Counted from the stretch's first letter, positions 12,734 through 25,935 are shown. The stretch is DNA of 64,000 bases from Candolleomyces eurysporus (GCA_027579435.1 JANBPK010001065.1:1-64000), one strand, 5' to 3'. Numbers and translations: made by a program. Notes: a model not told the origin generated them from the sequence alone.

Positions 12734-14451
12734 CTACTGCAAGCCTCGCTCCACCTCCTCCCAAAGCGTAGAATACTCGTCAAAGTCCGAGAACGCCATC
12801 CCTTGAACTCTCTGAGAAGCAACGATTCTTTTGACGTTCGGAAGGAAGCGACGGAACAGGCTAATGATAGTCTTGACATCCCTTCTAGAGATGATAGAGT
12901 CACTAACCCGGATTACTCCAAGATTAGGATGGGGTTTGAGGTGCCCTTGCTCTTGCTCACTGGGCAACTTCGTGGCATCGACGACGACCGCAAATTGGTC
13001 GATATGCGGGATGTCGGAGAGATGAGAGATGAAGTAGGAGAAAGGGGGGAGCTCCAGTGGATCTATCAAGTCGTTCCCTATGTCAAGCTTGTTCAGTCTT
13101 GGGAAGGCCTTCGCAGCTCTGGCGAAAAACTGGGGGTCGGCCGGGTCTACGCCTGCCGGGTTAATTCGAATCCGCTGAAGCTCTTTAAACCCTCCAAGGC
13201 CTTCAGAAATCGAATTGACCATAAGCAAATCTTGTGTGGCGAGCTCTGCATCGTAGATCGTTGGGAAGACGATCAAACCAATTGCGGTGACCGTTTCACA
13301 CCATCTCCCGACCTGGAAACTGTTGATATAATCCGTAAACCCAGCAGACGACCCGGATCCATGCTGCACATGCTTCAGTGTTTTCAGCGGGACGTCCTTG
13401 AAATAATTCTGCAAGCCCACAATGGAGGCGTAATCGTTGGTATAAAGGGCGAGGGTGCGCAGGGATGGGAAGTATTTGTCCTTGTTGGATTCTTCCAAGA
13501 CCGACATATCCACTCTTGATGGCCAGAATCCCAAGGATTCCAGTTGCATCAGAGTCGCAACATGACGGAAGAATTGCCGGTCGATTGTGATACCGTCGAG
13601 CTCGAGGGATGTGAGATTCTTCAGCTTTTCCACGAACTTGCAATAGTGAATCGTGAAAGGCTTGATAGCGAGCTGGCCGTGCTCCTTGAGGGAATCCCAT
13701 GCTTCAATCTCGAAAGACTTGATGCTCGTCTGACTGGGTTGGAAGAAAGTAGACAGATTAGTCCACATGGACCGATAGTCCTGCGCAGGATTATAGCCGC
13801 TATAATCAATGCTAACCGTCTCCAGACAGTGTGCACCACTTCCCATGAGGAGACGGGGGAGCTTAGCTTCTCCAGCAAAGTCTCCCGCATCTATGGTCAG
13901 GGCTTTGAGTTTGGGGAACAGAGGCTTCTGTGGCCTAGATCCCTTCACATGGCGGCAGAGCTCCTCGACAAGTGCAGGAGGGGCACTATTACCATGTAAC
14001 TTGCGCACAAAAGAACCGTAAAAGTAGGCGCGTTTGAAATCCTCTGCACGAATTTGTCGGAGTAGTCGCTGCAACACCAAACGTTTGTGACTTCAGGGGT
14101 GCAACTTTCTAGAGTATCGAATGGGAAACCTACAAGTGAGTAGTCCGGTCTCCTACCCGGAACGTAAAGACTTCCAATGACGTGGATCAAAGGGTCCGGC
14201 TTGGCCTCGCGACGCGTTTCGACTGCATCTCTGGGGAGGCAAGAAACAATTGGTCGAAAACCGAACTGGTCCAGGTCTCTCCACATGACAGACATCGCAG
14301 GTTCAAAGAAATCTTTGCACGTCAAGGCAAAAGCCAGAAGGTCGCGGTAGCTGGAACCGGCATTGTCGAATATCGTTTCGGAGAGGTCGAAGAGTATCTC
14401 GTTCGGGAGAACTTCAATGGATGGTTTGGGCAGAGAAGTGATTCGGTCCAT
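12734..14451 (-). CDS. F-box protein with LRR-like C-terminal region
   Basis: Two exons (14134-14451 and 12734-14068) around a 65-nt GT-AG intron give 550 residues. The start MDRITSLPKPSIEVLPNEIL leads into an F-box-like segment: LPNEIL, then LLAFALTCKDFFEPAMSVMW and the DLDQFGF continuation typical of basidiomycete F-box proteins. The rest has leucine-spaced blocks resembling irregular leucine-rich repeats (LKALTIDAGDF, LTSLELDGITI, LQRIRINPAG, LNKLDIGNDL). This is the usual mushroom F-box/LRR-like type and is unrelated to the Cys/His family A-E in this window. Its role as a ubiquitin-ligase adaptor is inferred from the fold only. An upstream ATG in frame at 14520 is possible but less likely. 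Confidence 0.72.
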
Positions 14452-15114
14452 TTGCAGTGGCTCACTGGCAGAGGAGTGGCACAGGCAATGGTACTGAGAA
14501 GTCAGTGGATGAGTTCTCACCTTGAATGAGGTCCACCCCAGATCAGTTCGCCAGGCTTTACTCCATTAGCCCCAACAGGGCCGCGACGGCGCCCGCGACA
14601 GGAACCGAGATTCTCGGAACGACTCCGATGTCAACTGACCTGATGTCTGGGCGTTAAACTAATGGTTTGAGCTCAGACGTATTCAGGGCAGGAGGGTCGA
14701 TAATCATAGTCTTGCAAACCGTATTCCAATTTGAAGTGTGGTTAATAGGAAATGGCGCTGCCATTACGGCTCTCCCCGCACAGATCGAGAACCCTTCTCC
14801 GTAGCTCAAGAAATATAGATAATTACTGAAGATGCGAATCAAGAAACTGCTTAGCTCTGTGCCGCACTTCCTTATGAAGCATTCGTACTAAGTTGGCCCA
14901 TGCTAATGACCGTGTTCCCAATTGAGAGGCTAGACCTTTTTCAATAGCCTCCAGCCTTTCGCAATACGAAATTTCCATGCGTTCATGCTAACGGCCAAAG
15001 TTCACTACACATTCTTCCCTATCAAACTATACTGACCAACGGCTGAACATTGACGGAACATACTGGTGCTGAGCGTTGAACTATTATAATAGCAATAGTG
15101 ACATATACATGTAA
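14452..15114. other. Intergenic region, no gene seen
   Basis: About 660 bases with only short, overlapping frames. It contains the promoter side of the F-box/LRR-like gene and the 3' flank of F-box gene B. No RNA gene or repeat was recognised. Confidence 0.45.
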
Positions 15115-17697
15115 TTAGGACAAGTAGATAATAGAGTCCGAACGATGAAATTCATGACTAAAAACGCGAGTTGCCCTTGCCAGGAACAATTCAGCGTCCG
15201 CTTGGGAAAGGCTGTGATTCATAGTTAGATGCATGGTTGACCATTGCACTCCTCCAGGCAAATGACTTTGACAGATCGGGCNAAAAAAAGTCGTGCCTTC
15301 GATATTCGGGATTGTTGGGAAAGTGGGCATCGTCGACTGGGCCAAAAGAGTTGTCGTACGATCCTCGATGGCGTACGCAGTCTGACATCTGTGCATGTGT
15401 GCGTGAAACTGGCGTGAGCATGGTAAAGGGAATCAAAGAACTCATCAGAACACGTACAGCCCGCATCCAGCGCATGACTTTGCGTCCGGGTCTCCCCTTC
15501 TTCAAGGTGGAATGATAACACTTGCAAAGGCACTCCACATACGGATTGAGATCCACCATCCTCTCCATACTTGTTGTGAGTTCCATACCTCTCATGTTGA
15601 GGATGGAGACCGTATGATAGTAGCCAGAGGTGTGGAATTGCAACATGGACTCCTCACTCGAAAGAGGTTGCCAAACGCGAGGGTAGAAGCTACCGTGGGC
15701 AAGGTCGACGATGGAAATATCAGGGCCATGCTGCGGAGGGGACAAAGTGACGAGATCGATGCCTGCAGTCTTTTTCTTCTTCGAAACCTTCTCTTCCCGT
15801 GAGTAGAGCATCGTCCTCCTAGTTTTCCGTAGACAGCGGTGCACGATGACGGATGGGTAAGTGACCGGGTCTCCGCAACATAGACAAACGAAAAGGGTGG
15901 AAGCATAGGATAAGACCTCTTTAGAAATTTCTGTTCCTGCGTATACAGATGACTGGCGGACCAGGTCGAGGAGGAAGTCATCGATGGTATTCCGCCAAGC
16001 AACAGCGAGTTCCGGGATTTGGGCGATTGCTCTCTGAATCATCCCATTTGGAACATCTTCATTGAGCGACGCCATTTCGATGATGGGCAAGAAGTCTTCG
16101 GTCATAACCAGTTCTCCTAGAGATGGAATGATAGAATTCGGCAGTTGGGACACTACCCAAGCTGAATATGCGGGTAGTAAGTTGGCGTCAAGAGATTGGC
16201 GTATGTAGGCTGCCTTCTGGCGGATGATTCGGTTCCGTTGAGATCTGTGCATCAACGTCGCCAAGTCGGCTTTGATGCTATCCCACTCTACGAGTCAAGT
16301 AAACGTTTAAGCAAGAGGCTGATGGAAAGAGACAGAAACAGCTACCTTCTGGAGTCAGCTCATCACAGGCGTCCATGTGGTGAGACCACCTCAACTCATT
16401 GAAGATTGCAGGTGCATGGCCCTGTGCTTCCAGTTCGTCTCCCCAACCTGAAAGTCATAGCTGAGGGATAACAAATCGAGGGGTAAACATGATACCAGAC
16501 TTACCCAAGTCTATGAGTTTTTGCTTTATCCTGAGAATAAGACACTCAGTTTTCGATACAACGAAGATTTGAACCAACTCACTGTTCCCTCCGACGCCCA
16601 TTGACTTTCTGTGCACGGTCATCCTGTATATCACTCAGATGATCAAGGTAGACTATATAGTTGTCTTCATGCTTTGAACAGTAAATTCAGAAGGATAATC
16701 TTGAAATTCGCTAGATTTACGGCTTACAATGTCATTTTCTTGTGATAGAGCTTTCTGACGCTCCAACCAAGCTGCTTTATGCTTTCCTCCCCTGATGTTC
16801 TTGTATTCCCCATTGAGGGCGAGCGCTGACTTGACGTGGAATCGGGTGCGCTCCGCTATCTTCTCAGTTGATCGGGTATCTTTTCCGCAGCTCCTTAAGT
16901 GGGTTCGAAGAGGGGAGTGAACTCGATCTCAGCTTACGTTGCCTGCGTTCTTTCGTGGTTAACTTCTCAGTGGTCGCAGGAATAAGCTCAGCGAGAGCAT
17001 CATCAACCTTTTCCGGGAGCTCATTCCACCGTTTGAACCTGATAAACGCATGTGTAAGGATGACGTGTGGCCTGACGTATTACCCAAGGAAAGGCATGCA
17101 CTCACTCGATACAACTGCACCTGTCGCATAACTGGGTTCGGGCTTGCATGTAGGTGAAAAGAGCCGCAGTTTCACTAAGGCATCTCTGAGAGCAGCAAGG
17201 ATTAAGCAGTCAAGGTTTTAGAGCAGAAATACTGAAAGGAAGCGGGAGCAACGCACGAAACAATGATTCGAAAACACAAGGTTAACATATTGCGGCTCCG
17301 TCAAGTCGGCTGGACACTGTGGAAGCATCTCCACTTTGGATAGCAGGTTCTTCCATATTCCGACAGAGGAACGGTTCATCAGAAAGCCCCGTAGAGTCTT
17401 ATCTGTCCGAGCTAAGTGTAGTAAGTCGACGGCTTCGAGATAGTCGAGTATCTGCTCAAAAGACAAGAGAAGGAGATTAGCGGCGCATGGACAGCACGAT
17501 TCACCCAGAGATGGAGTTCTCACCTCTCCAAAGAGGTCCAACGGTATATCTTTGAAGAAATGAAAGGAGGCTCGCTGCTTCCCCGTGGCTTTGTTGCTCG
17601 TCTTGCCCAGCTCTTCCACCCTGTCACCTCCGCCGCTTTCGTGCTCCAGCTTCGCTCTTTTGGGCCCTAGGTTTCGCTTTCTTTGTTGAGAAGACAT
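15115..17697 (-). CDS. F-box protein with C-terminal Cys/His motifs (family copy B)
   Basis: Same architecture and exon order as copy A. It starts MSSQQRKRNLGPKRAKLEHE at 17697. The F-box is split by an intron after FHFFKDIPLDLFGE and continues EQILDYLEAVDLLHLARTDK, then the signature MLPQCPADLTEPQYVNLVF. A charged helical region follows, then a long exon (about 15440-16264) with NSIIPSLGELVMTEDF, matching copy A. Cys/His clusters: CLCC with downstream HRC (C-x2-C-x11-H-x-C), the cluster ECLCKCYH, and CPIC with two His near 15215-15285. The first Cys of CPIC appears only when the N at 15282 is deleted; this also moves the frame to the stop at 15115. Small exons between 16260 and 17220 are visible but not fully joined here. 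Function is presumed SCF substrate recognition. Confidence 0.78.
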
Positions 17698-17955
17698 GAG
17701 ATAGACAGTGATTGTCGAGGGCTACAGCAAGTGGGCGCCTCTGCGCAGTTGCTGACTGCAGACAAAGGTTGACTCAAAATTCAGAACGCGCTTGGTATGC
17801 CGGCGCTAAAGAAATTCCCACCCCTGTCATCTTGTTCACAGATACCTCGTCTCAACAAGTTAATATCGCTGTATGACAGTGGTATTGGGATAGGACATAT
17901 CTCTCTTGGGCACATGGAGATGACAGCAATATTTCTGAAGGAGAGATATGTGCAA

Positions 17956-19567
17956 CTACCGTCTACTCTTTTTATGCTTTATAGTAGGCATGCCAGCCTC
18001 GACAACATCATCATCCCTGTCCTTATCATCCGCACCACCACCTGTATCTCTCCGCCTCTTCCTCCCATGTCCACCATCTTTCGAGTCCTGATCCTTGATC
18101 TCGTTGATCGCCAATCGCTCCGCCTCGTGCACACGCTCTTTCAGCAGAGCAACTTCCTCATCGTCCGTAGGCCATGCATCCATTTTCTTGCCTATGACTT
18201 TCTCTATCCGTTGAAGAAGCTCGACGTCGTACTGAGTCACTAGTGTGATTGCTTTTCCTGCTCTTCCTGCACGAGCTGTTCGACCGACTCGATGGATGTA
18301 GTCTTTTGAATGTGTTGGGATGTCATAGTTGATGACGACGTCGACAGAAGGGATATCGAGACCTCTGCGGATCATCGTTAGCACTATATGTTTGGGGTAT
18401 TTTAATCTTTTGGATAACTGACCGACTGGCAACGTCCGTTGCGACGAGGATTTTCCGACCACCGCTTTTGAATTTGCCTAATGCGCCTAGACGTTGACTC
18501 TGGCTAAGCTGTCCGTGTAGAGGAACAGCGGGGAATCCCAGGGTCCGAAGGATAATGGAGAGTCTGGATCACCTCGTAAGTATAATGAAATATGGGGAGC
18601 AACAAAAGCTTACAATCGCGCATCCCGTACAGTCCGGGTAAAGATTATGATGGAATTTTGAGCCATAGAGTTGGCAAGGTAGATGAGTAGCACAACTTTG
18701 TCATTCAATGGGACGAGGAGGTAGTGTTGCAGAAGAGTTGATACAGTCTGGTACCTGGCGAACGCTCAGTAAACCCATGCTTCGCGAAGGACATTAGGAC
18801 GTACTTTCCAGACACTTCGACTCTGACGGGATTGACCAAACTTGCTCGTTGCAATTTTGCAACTTTTGATGTCATTGTCGCGGAGAAGAGGTATGTAGTC
18901 CGTTCTCGGGGTATCAATTTGAGGATTTTGTCAATTGCAGGACCGAAATCCATATCAAGAAGACGGTCGGCTTCATCTAGCACCTATGCCAATCAAGAAG
19001 ATAGGTTATCACCCTTGAAGCTATGGGAGTCACTGAGCTACTCACCAAGAATTTCAGCGTTCGCAAACTGAACCCTTTCGTCTCCTCTAAATGTTGCAGC
19101 AGTCGACCCGGTGTAGCCACAACGACGTGAGGTCGCTTAGCTAGAGCAATGGCTTGTGTCGGAAGGTCCATTCCACCGACGATGACGGCACATCGAGCTC
19201 CCATGGACGCTCCCAATGCTTCAAACTGTTGCGATATTTGATAGGCCAATTCACGAGTGGGGGCAAGGACGCACGCGAAAAGACCCTTTGGCTCATCCCA
19301 TAGTTTCTGAAGTATAGGAAGCGCAAATGCTGCCGTCTTTCCTGAGCCTGTCGCTGCGACACCGATGATATCTCGTCCCTCGAGAGCATGGGGAAGTGCT
19401 TCAGTCTGAATCTCGGTCGGGGTTTTGAAATTGAGCTGCTCGAGGGCTTCTAGGAGAGGATCTATGAGGCCTAGAGACTTGAACGTCGTTGTTGCTTTGC
19501 TATCGCTCGTCTCTGGCGCCGAAGAGGTGCTGGCATTTTCGGGAGATGGCATTTTGGTCAAGAGCAT
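17956..19567 (-). CDS. RRP3: DEAD-box ATP-dependent rRNA helicase (RRP3/DDX47)
   Basis: Nucleolar RNA helicase acting in 18S rRNA maturation. All core motifs are readable: Q motif region [19 protein letters not shown], motif I AATGSGKT, Ia PTRELAYQ, Ib [59 protein letters not shown] and [17 protein letters not shown]. The C-terminal tail is charged with a basic [11 protein letters not shown] stretch and ends IKHKKSRR, fitting a nucleolar protein. Introns are short; one separates LKFLV from LDEAD near 18984-19045 and another precedes RGLDIP. RRP3 rather than a paralogue is chosen from the [20 protein letters not shown] block and overall length. The start could be 19567 or the in-frame ATG at 19552. 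Divergent neighbour of TRS130. Confidence 0.92.
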
Positions 19568-19729
19568 AGGATTGCTTTGGAATTTTTGGTAGACAGGGTT
19601 TGATTTCCCACGCTTATATTGTAGCCAGGACTGCGTGTCTAGCGACGAACGGCTCTCCAGTTAACCTCTATGTAACACGACATTTATCTTCCTCTCTATA
19701 CCACAGCCAGACAGCAGCCCTGAAATCTC
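19568..19729. promoter_or_regulatory. Shared divergent promoter of RRP3 and TRS130
   Basis: Only about 160 bp separate the start codons of two divergently transcribed housekeeping genes, so both core promoters and 5' leaders must lie here or overlap the genes. No clear TATA box is seen. Confidence 0.5.
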
Positions 19730-22700
19730 ATGGACCAGCGCGTTCTGGTATCGCACACCGCCCCCAGGGACTTTATCAATACCCAGAACTGGAGCAAAGT
19801 CTGCAGCTCCATCGCCTCCCAACTCCCACTTCGAAATGTAAACCTCAAATCGCCTTTACGAAACGCGACGACGACAGTATCGGACTTGAATGTCACCCTT
19901 GTACCTCTAGAATCCATCCGTGACGAGCTTGCCTCACAAATTCCTGGGACACTCCTTGACAAGCCTCTCCTTCACATATACATCTTGTACTGCCAGGTAT
20001 GTAGCACACAAACATAGTTTGCCAGTCCAACAGAGGTATTGAAATACCTCCAGGATGATGATCTAGACACATATAGAAACACACTGAAGAAGGAAGTGAA
20101 AGACTGGCATACCTCCGTGACCTCCAAGAAGAATCCAGAATGGCTCATTCTCCAAATCATTCGGCCTCCCGACGCCTACAAGTCGCAGACTCGGAACGTA
20201 TTCAAGTTTCCTGGAACGGTTTTGAGTAAACTGAAGGCAGACCTTAACGCGGATGACCGGGATAGGTGGGTTGTCTTCGTCGGCCTTCAGTTGAATGCTC
20301 ACAAGCTTATTTACAGGGTTGTCCAATTAACCTACGTATCCGATAACGACAATACCCTCGTATGGGCGGAATTCTTCAACAAGTTCAAGGAAGGTATTTC
20401 CAATGCTTTTGCAAATGCAATCGCTGTCCGAAGAGAAGAAGTGCGAAGATCAGAGGGACAACAGAATATGCCGGGATGGAATTTCTGCACCTTCTTCGTC
20501 TTGAAGGTACGGTTTCCCTTTCTTCGCAATTGACCGAACCTTATGCAATTAAAGGAAAGCCTCGCTACCTCGTATGAAGGTGTTAACCTGTTTGAAGACG
20601 CCCTTTACCAGTACGAAGAACTAGAATCGCTCTTCCTGCATGTCTCGAAGGAAAAGAACTTCTCGTGGTTTGGGTCTTTGATCAGTCCCGCCACTGGCGA
20701 CGACTCTGCACCCCTCTTGTCCATCTCCAAGAAGCCATATCGAGAGATGATCCTCGCCAACACGATAACTGTATTCGACTTCCGGATTTACATCCTCTCT
20801 CGACAGTGTGAACTCATGGCCAAGATGGGCTGCCTGTCTGATGTTCCTCGAAAGGTCGCTTCCTTCCTAGGCTCTTTTAGCAAACGGCTTTTCGAAATCG
20901 AGGTGTGTATACCGTGCTTTCTCCATTGCCGTCGGCTCACCCGTCCCCGCCCAAAGCCAAGCTTTCCCAGATTCTGGATTGAATCTTGGATATACTCCTC
21001 AGCCATCACATCCGTCGAACAATGTGCCGCATGGCAGCGCTTATACGATCCTGAAAACATTGACAAGATGGCAGTCGATTCTGGAAACGGCGAGCTGCTT
21101 GATCTAGCCCGGTCTCAGCTCGAGATAGTGGGGATCGAGTTGGGTTACATTCCCAAAGAACCCCCGTTCTCTATTGCTCTACCGAAACGTACAAGGCGAG
21201 CATCACTTGCACCACCGAATATCACGGTCAGCAGTGAAGACATCCTTGCCATCCTCCAGGATCGCGACGCTTTCTACGACATCTATATCCGACTTACTAA
21301 CCAGGCGCTGACGTTGTATGCTGAAGGAGGTAGAAGAAAGTTTGGTTTGAAGCTTCATGGCGCTTTGGCAGCGCTCGACCTGTAAGCGACCCATTCTGCG
21401 GTGAATGCACATCGACGCTGACACCCATCCTTCTTCAGCCATCGAGGTCATCTTGACAAGGCGCTCACCACATTCGCTTCACTCCCAGCGCATTACGCTC
21501 CACATTTCTGGAACTCCCTGGAATCGTACATGCTCGCGCGTGCCCTGGACACTCATGGCCGGTCAGAAAAGGCGCAAGATGTAGAGTGGATGCACATTTT
21601 GTTGTCGTTCTTGAAGTCCTATGTCGAACATCGCGGAGCTGATATGCTCTTCCCGACGGACAATCCTACGGAATACATCTCGAAGCTCGTAACTTCGTTG
21701 ATGGAAGCTGCGTCTGGATTAGAAAATGGTCCGTTGTTTTTATTCTCTTATCTCTCTCTTGGGTGCTCAAGCAGAGTTTTGAATCAGATCTTCGACATCC
21801 TGATCATCCTGCAATATCACTCCGAGTCGAGAACACAGCCAAATTGGCTGAAGATAGAGACGGGTCGTATTTGAACGTGACAGTCCGCAACTACCTTCCA
21901 TGCGTGAGTCCTTGATGTCTCACTCTCCCTATAATACACTGAACTAATGACCTCTGCTATAGGACTTCCCAGCAGACGATATTATCATTTACCTCCAGGG
22001 CCGTGAATCTGATAAGCAGAGATTCAGCACTACCGTGGAGAAGTTGGCTCCAGGCAAAACCCAACTGACGCTTTTCTGCCCTGTGAGTTCTTCACAGCGA
22101 CTCATTGCAGCCCGAGTCTCATTTCATTGATCGCCTTAGGTTCCGATGGGAGGAACGTTCCTGCACGAGTCGAGTGAAGTTCGTGCAGGCAAGTTGCTGT
22201 TGCAGTACCCGCAGAAAAAGGCTCCAGGGAAGTCGCCATCTCTCCACCAAGTGGTCAAGATTCCTTCGGACCCTCTGGCTGTGAATGTTCGCATATTCCA
22301 ATCGCGTAAAGGTGCGGCTTCTCGCCCTGTTCAAGCACTGAACTTTTCCTAAATTCCTTCACTTTCAGTTGAACTTGACCGGCGCTGTTTGTCCCTCAAG
22401 ATTTGGACAGGAAGGAATCCTGTGTCGAAACTTGAGCTGAAGCTCTCGGCTCCGTCTGTCACTTTCCGGTATCGGGATGCCACCCTTGATGAAGGTCAGC
22501 TCGGTGAACCCAAAGCTCTCCCCATCGTTTCTCAATCCATTATATTCAGACGCTGGAGATGTGACACATGAGACGGGCGAGAATCTTACCATCCAGAATC
22601 TTGACAAAGACGCTGCTATTGGATTTTCAATACCATACGTGGAGGGAGCAGCTGTCCAAACTATGGTACGAGGCTGCTGTTTTAGTTCAGCAATGCCATG

Positions 22701-24212
22701 CGTGCTGACTGGGCTCATCCCAGAGGATAGACGTGGATCTCTCGTACCACACCGCAAGTGAACCTGATCTAGAGCGTGCAGTGCATCTAGTCAGCTTGCT
22801 CAGTCCAAGTCTACCTGTGTCCGTCAATGTGCAAGATTGGTTCAGGGAATCGCGGTAAGCCCCAACCACGGATTTGGCGCCCACGTGCTTACATAGGTCT
22901 TCCCCAGGCTGATCTCCACCTTCTCCGTTTCCTCGACAACACACCAACACGTCCGAGTCGCGGAGACTCAGCTCATTGTGCCTGAGAGCGTTGATGGTGA
23001 ACTGAAGGTTACGCCGTGTAGTATTCGGCAGGGGACAATAGTCAGTTTGCCTTCTCTATAGTCTGTCTGGGAAGTTCGTTCTCATTTAGTCTTGCAGACG
23101 ATCACACCTTCACAGCCTGCTAGATTCATGTATGCTCTGGATTCGTTGACTGGACCCGGTTAGTACGTTCGTTTCTTCGCTGATCAGATATGCTCACGAA
23201 TCGACATTTTAGTGAGAGACTCGCTCTTGTTCGTCGTCAAATATCGCTTGCTACGCGAAGGTCAGAATCAACTAGTCTACTTTACTTCATGTATGTTATT
23301 AACGCATAGCAGAGGTGGCCTCAATCATCGAAGACCAAGTTCGAGCCTCTTTGGACGATTCAGAAAAGTCTCAAAACCTCCGACCGATAGTAGTAACGAC
23401 AATCATTGAATCCCTCGAACGAGACTCGAGTTGGGTAGCGCTGTATAACATCACCGGCGAGATCGAGGTTCCGGAACTGAAGAAGGATCAAGAGGAAGAA
23501 GTGACTGGGATTGTGGACAAGGCTAGACAGCGACTCCGGGAATATCGCCACCCAGATACTCCCCAAGGACTATGGCGGGAATTGAGGTTGCCAGTTGATG
23601 TTCCGGTGAAAAGTGTCAGTTCACAACTCCCTCTTCCTACTTGAAACGAGATTTGGCTTAACCTGACTTCCTGTTGTCCTTTAGATTGTCGCCATCGCTT
23701 CAATACGACTCCTTGGCACTGCATTCAATCCAGATCTCTCGAACTCGAAAGTGAAGATACCTTTGTACGCCGGGCAGCCTATCTCGGCGGAGCTCCGAGT
23801 TCATACCACTTTCCGATGGGGATTGGAGAACGATTCGAATCGGCAATACGTTCTCAATTATCAGATCGAAGATATGACGAGGGAGTGGTTGATTGGAGGT
23901 GTTAAACAAGGGGATTTCATCGCCAAGGTGCGTCAACTGAACCAACTAGCGGTATCATTACCTCATGTTTGCAAACAGAATGAAGAAACCTACACGGTTC
24001 CTGTGACCCTGATGGCTCTCCATCACGGCGAATTTGCATTACCAAAGGTCAAGGTAGACGCGCAGCTGTCAATGAGGGACCTCTCAATGGGTGGGCAGGC
24101 ACCCCCCAGTGTGGAGACGTACCAGTCGCACAGTGCTGTGAAAATCCTGGTGCTTCCAAGAGGGGGAAGGAGTACGTTTGTTGTAGCGATGGGACCAGAA
24201 TCTGATTTATAG
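19730..24212 (+). CDS. TRS130: TRAPP II complex subunit Trs130/TRAPPC10
   Basis: Large subunit of the TRAPPII complex, a Golgi-associated exchange factor for Rab GTPases. The start MDQRVLVSHTAPRDFINTQN at 19730 precedes the family segment QLPLRNVNLKSP. Conserved blocks follow: DKPLLHIYILYC, VKDWHTSVTSKKNPEWLILQ, the WNFCTFFVLKESLATSYEGV join across the intron near 20505-20553, and EDALYQYEELESLF. The C-terminal half shows the beta-rich segments expected of the family; the gene ends VKILVLPRGGRSTFVVAMG at 24212. About ten short introns break the frame, including near 19998-20046, 21386-21440 and 23610-23690. The protein should be about 1,200 residues. Exon borders were not all fixed by hand. 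The neighbouring tRNA gene starts 112 bp downstream on the same strand. Confidence 0.87.
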
Positions 24213-24324
24213 CCTTTTTTACCGCAAGACAGTGTGGGTCGGAGTAAAGCTTAGTACCTCGATAATGTTGCGCACAGCTTTCAGCTATGTTGAGATTATC
24301 GCAACGTGTGTTCTGGAGAGCATG

Positions 24325-24416
24325 TGCCCCATGGCTGAGTTGGTTACAGCGTCCGACTGTTATTGATTCGTCAATAGTACATCGGAAGGTCGTGAGTTCG
24401 AGCCTCACTGGGGCAG
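24325..24416 (+). tRNA. tRNA-Asn (GTT), with 18-nt intron
   Basis: The cloverleaf folds completely: acceptor TGCCCCA pairs with TGGGGCA, D stem GCTG with CAGC, anticodon stem TCCGA with TCGGA, T stem GTGAG with CTCAC around TTCGAGC. The discriminator is G (24416), as in yeast tRNA-Asn. The anticodon GTT is at 24359-24361. An 18-nt intron (24363-24380) sits one base 3' of the anticodon, the canonical position. Loop and intron form a hairpin TATTGA-TTCG-TCAATA. Confidence 0.93.
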
Positions 24417-24593
24417 TTCGTCTTTTTTGCTAATTACTACCTATACTTTCTGTACACAACTGTGAAACTAGCGTCCGTTACGCGAAGTAGCTACATACTA
24501 CCCAAACATTGATCCCAAAAGTGTAAAAACTCGAAGAGCCCAAAGTCTGTCAAAAAGTCTGTCAAAACCCCAGAATTAAACAACGACTATTCG

Positions 24594-25935
24594 TCAAATC
24601 TTCGGCACATTTTCAACATCATGTACTTCTTGTCTCAGCATCGTCAATATTTCGAAAGAATTCCTCCCGCTTGACTCCGCGCTTTCTGTTCCATGCACCC
24701 ACGAAGGAAGCACAATGCTGGAGGGACGTGGCAACTGTTTGCGCTCCAACATCGCCATGTGCACTCGGATAGTCAGCAAAACGAAGACGATGCCAACGCT
24801 TGGGACGATGGCAGCTTGTAGAATCACTTGCGCGGGGTGTGTGAGAAAGTACAACACGACGAGTATGATGAGTTGAAGGGTATACACCATGGCGCTTTCA
24901 ACGACAAGTCGAGCAACGCTGAGGAGTGTGATGCTTCCTGCTGCTCGGATGCCGGATCTCTTTGAAACGAGGTGTTGCTTTATGATTTTGTAGGCGATTA
25001 GTCCAGTCGTGAGAACATTCTGGGAGAGGTGACCTGGATAGACGAAGTCGAGAAATGGCTTGACCACTGGGAAGGGGATCTTGAGAGGATTAAGGAAGAA
25101 GTAGAGATTGAAGCCGTTGATACCTTCGTTTTCGAGCTGGTTAAGGGGTAAGGTACGCTTCGATGTGAGATTTACTCACATAAACTAACGATAAACAGGA
25201 GAATTGGAATGGAAACCACCACGTAGCTCCGGCCCCAAATCACGTAGCACCTGTAAATCTTAGCAAAGGAGAATCGGTCAAGTCTTAAGCGAGCTATTAG
25301 ATACGAACCACTGACTCACTACGACGATGTCGGCCACCCAGAACAACACCGACGTACAGATAGAATATACGAAGTTGTCCCACATACTGAAATCCTTGAA
25401 ATAGAGGGCAGGAATCCCTCTGGGACCTTTTCCTCGAGCGTATGCTTCGATGAATCGATAAATGTTTACGGCTGTTACGGCTAATTAAGGCCATGTATCT
25501 CCAAGTTGAGCAAGCCCCATTACCGGTGTAGAACGAAGTCACAAGAAACATAAACAGCGCCACAGATCCAAAGAATATCTAGAACCCAGAGGTTTAGAGT
25601 GGTTGGCTGACTTGGAGAAAAGAAACAACCCGACTCACCTTGGTGCCCAGGCGGTCCCCATGTGTGCTCTTGAACACCAAATGCACTGCCCCAAAGAAAA
25701 GCACGAAGTAGATTCCTTCAACGGTGTCAAAGTGGGCACATGCAATATTTTCGAGCCTACTAACCGAAGATGAAGGCCTTTCGGAAAGGTTTGATGATCA
25801 GAGACCAGAAAACGATTGAATAGACAGAGAAACACTTACCTCAACCCAAAATCCCACCAACATATAGATCTGTTCCATCCGTTCGCGCTCCGGGTCGAGA
25901 ACAAACGGAAGTCCACATGTCGATGTATAGTTCAT
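24594..25935 (-). CDS. Multi-pass membrane protein of a basidiomycete hypothetical family
   Basis: The start MNYTSTCGLPFVLDPERERM at 25935 is followed by a hydrophobic segment and short introns. The last exon (to 24594) carries several membrane spans, including SAMVYTLQLIILVVLYFLTH and VILQAAIVPSVGIVFVLLTI followed by RVHMAMLERK, then a short hydrophilic tail ending VHDVENVPKI. The pattern of about seven spans, with a (V/E)SA.VYT segment near span 6 and G(I/V).F.LL.IRVH after span 7, is typical of an abundant uncharacterised membrane family in mushrooms. Function is unknown; a receptor-like role would be speculation. Exons between 25080 and 25860 are numerous and only roughly placed. Confidence 0.65.
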
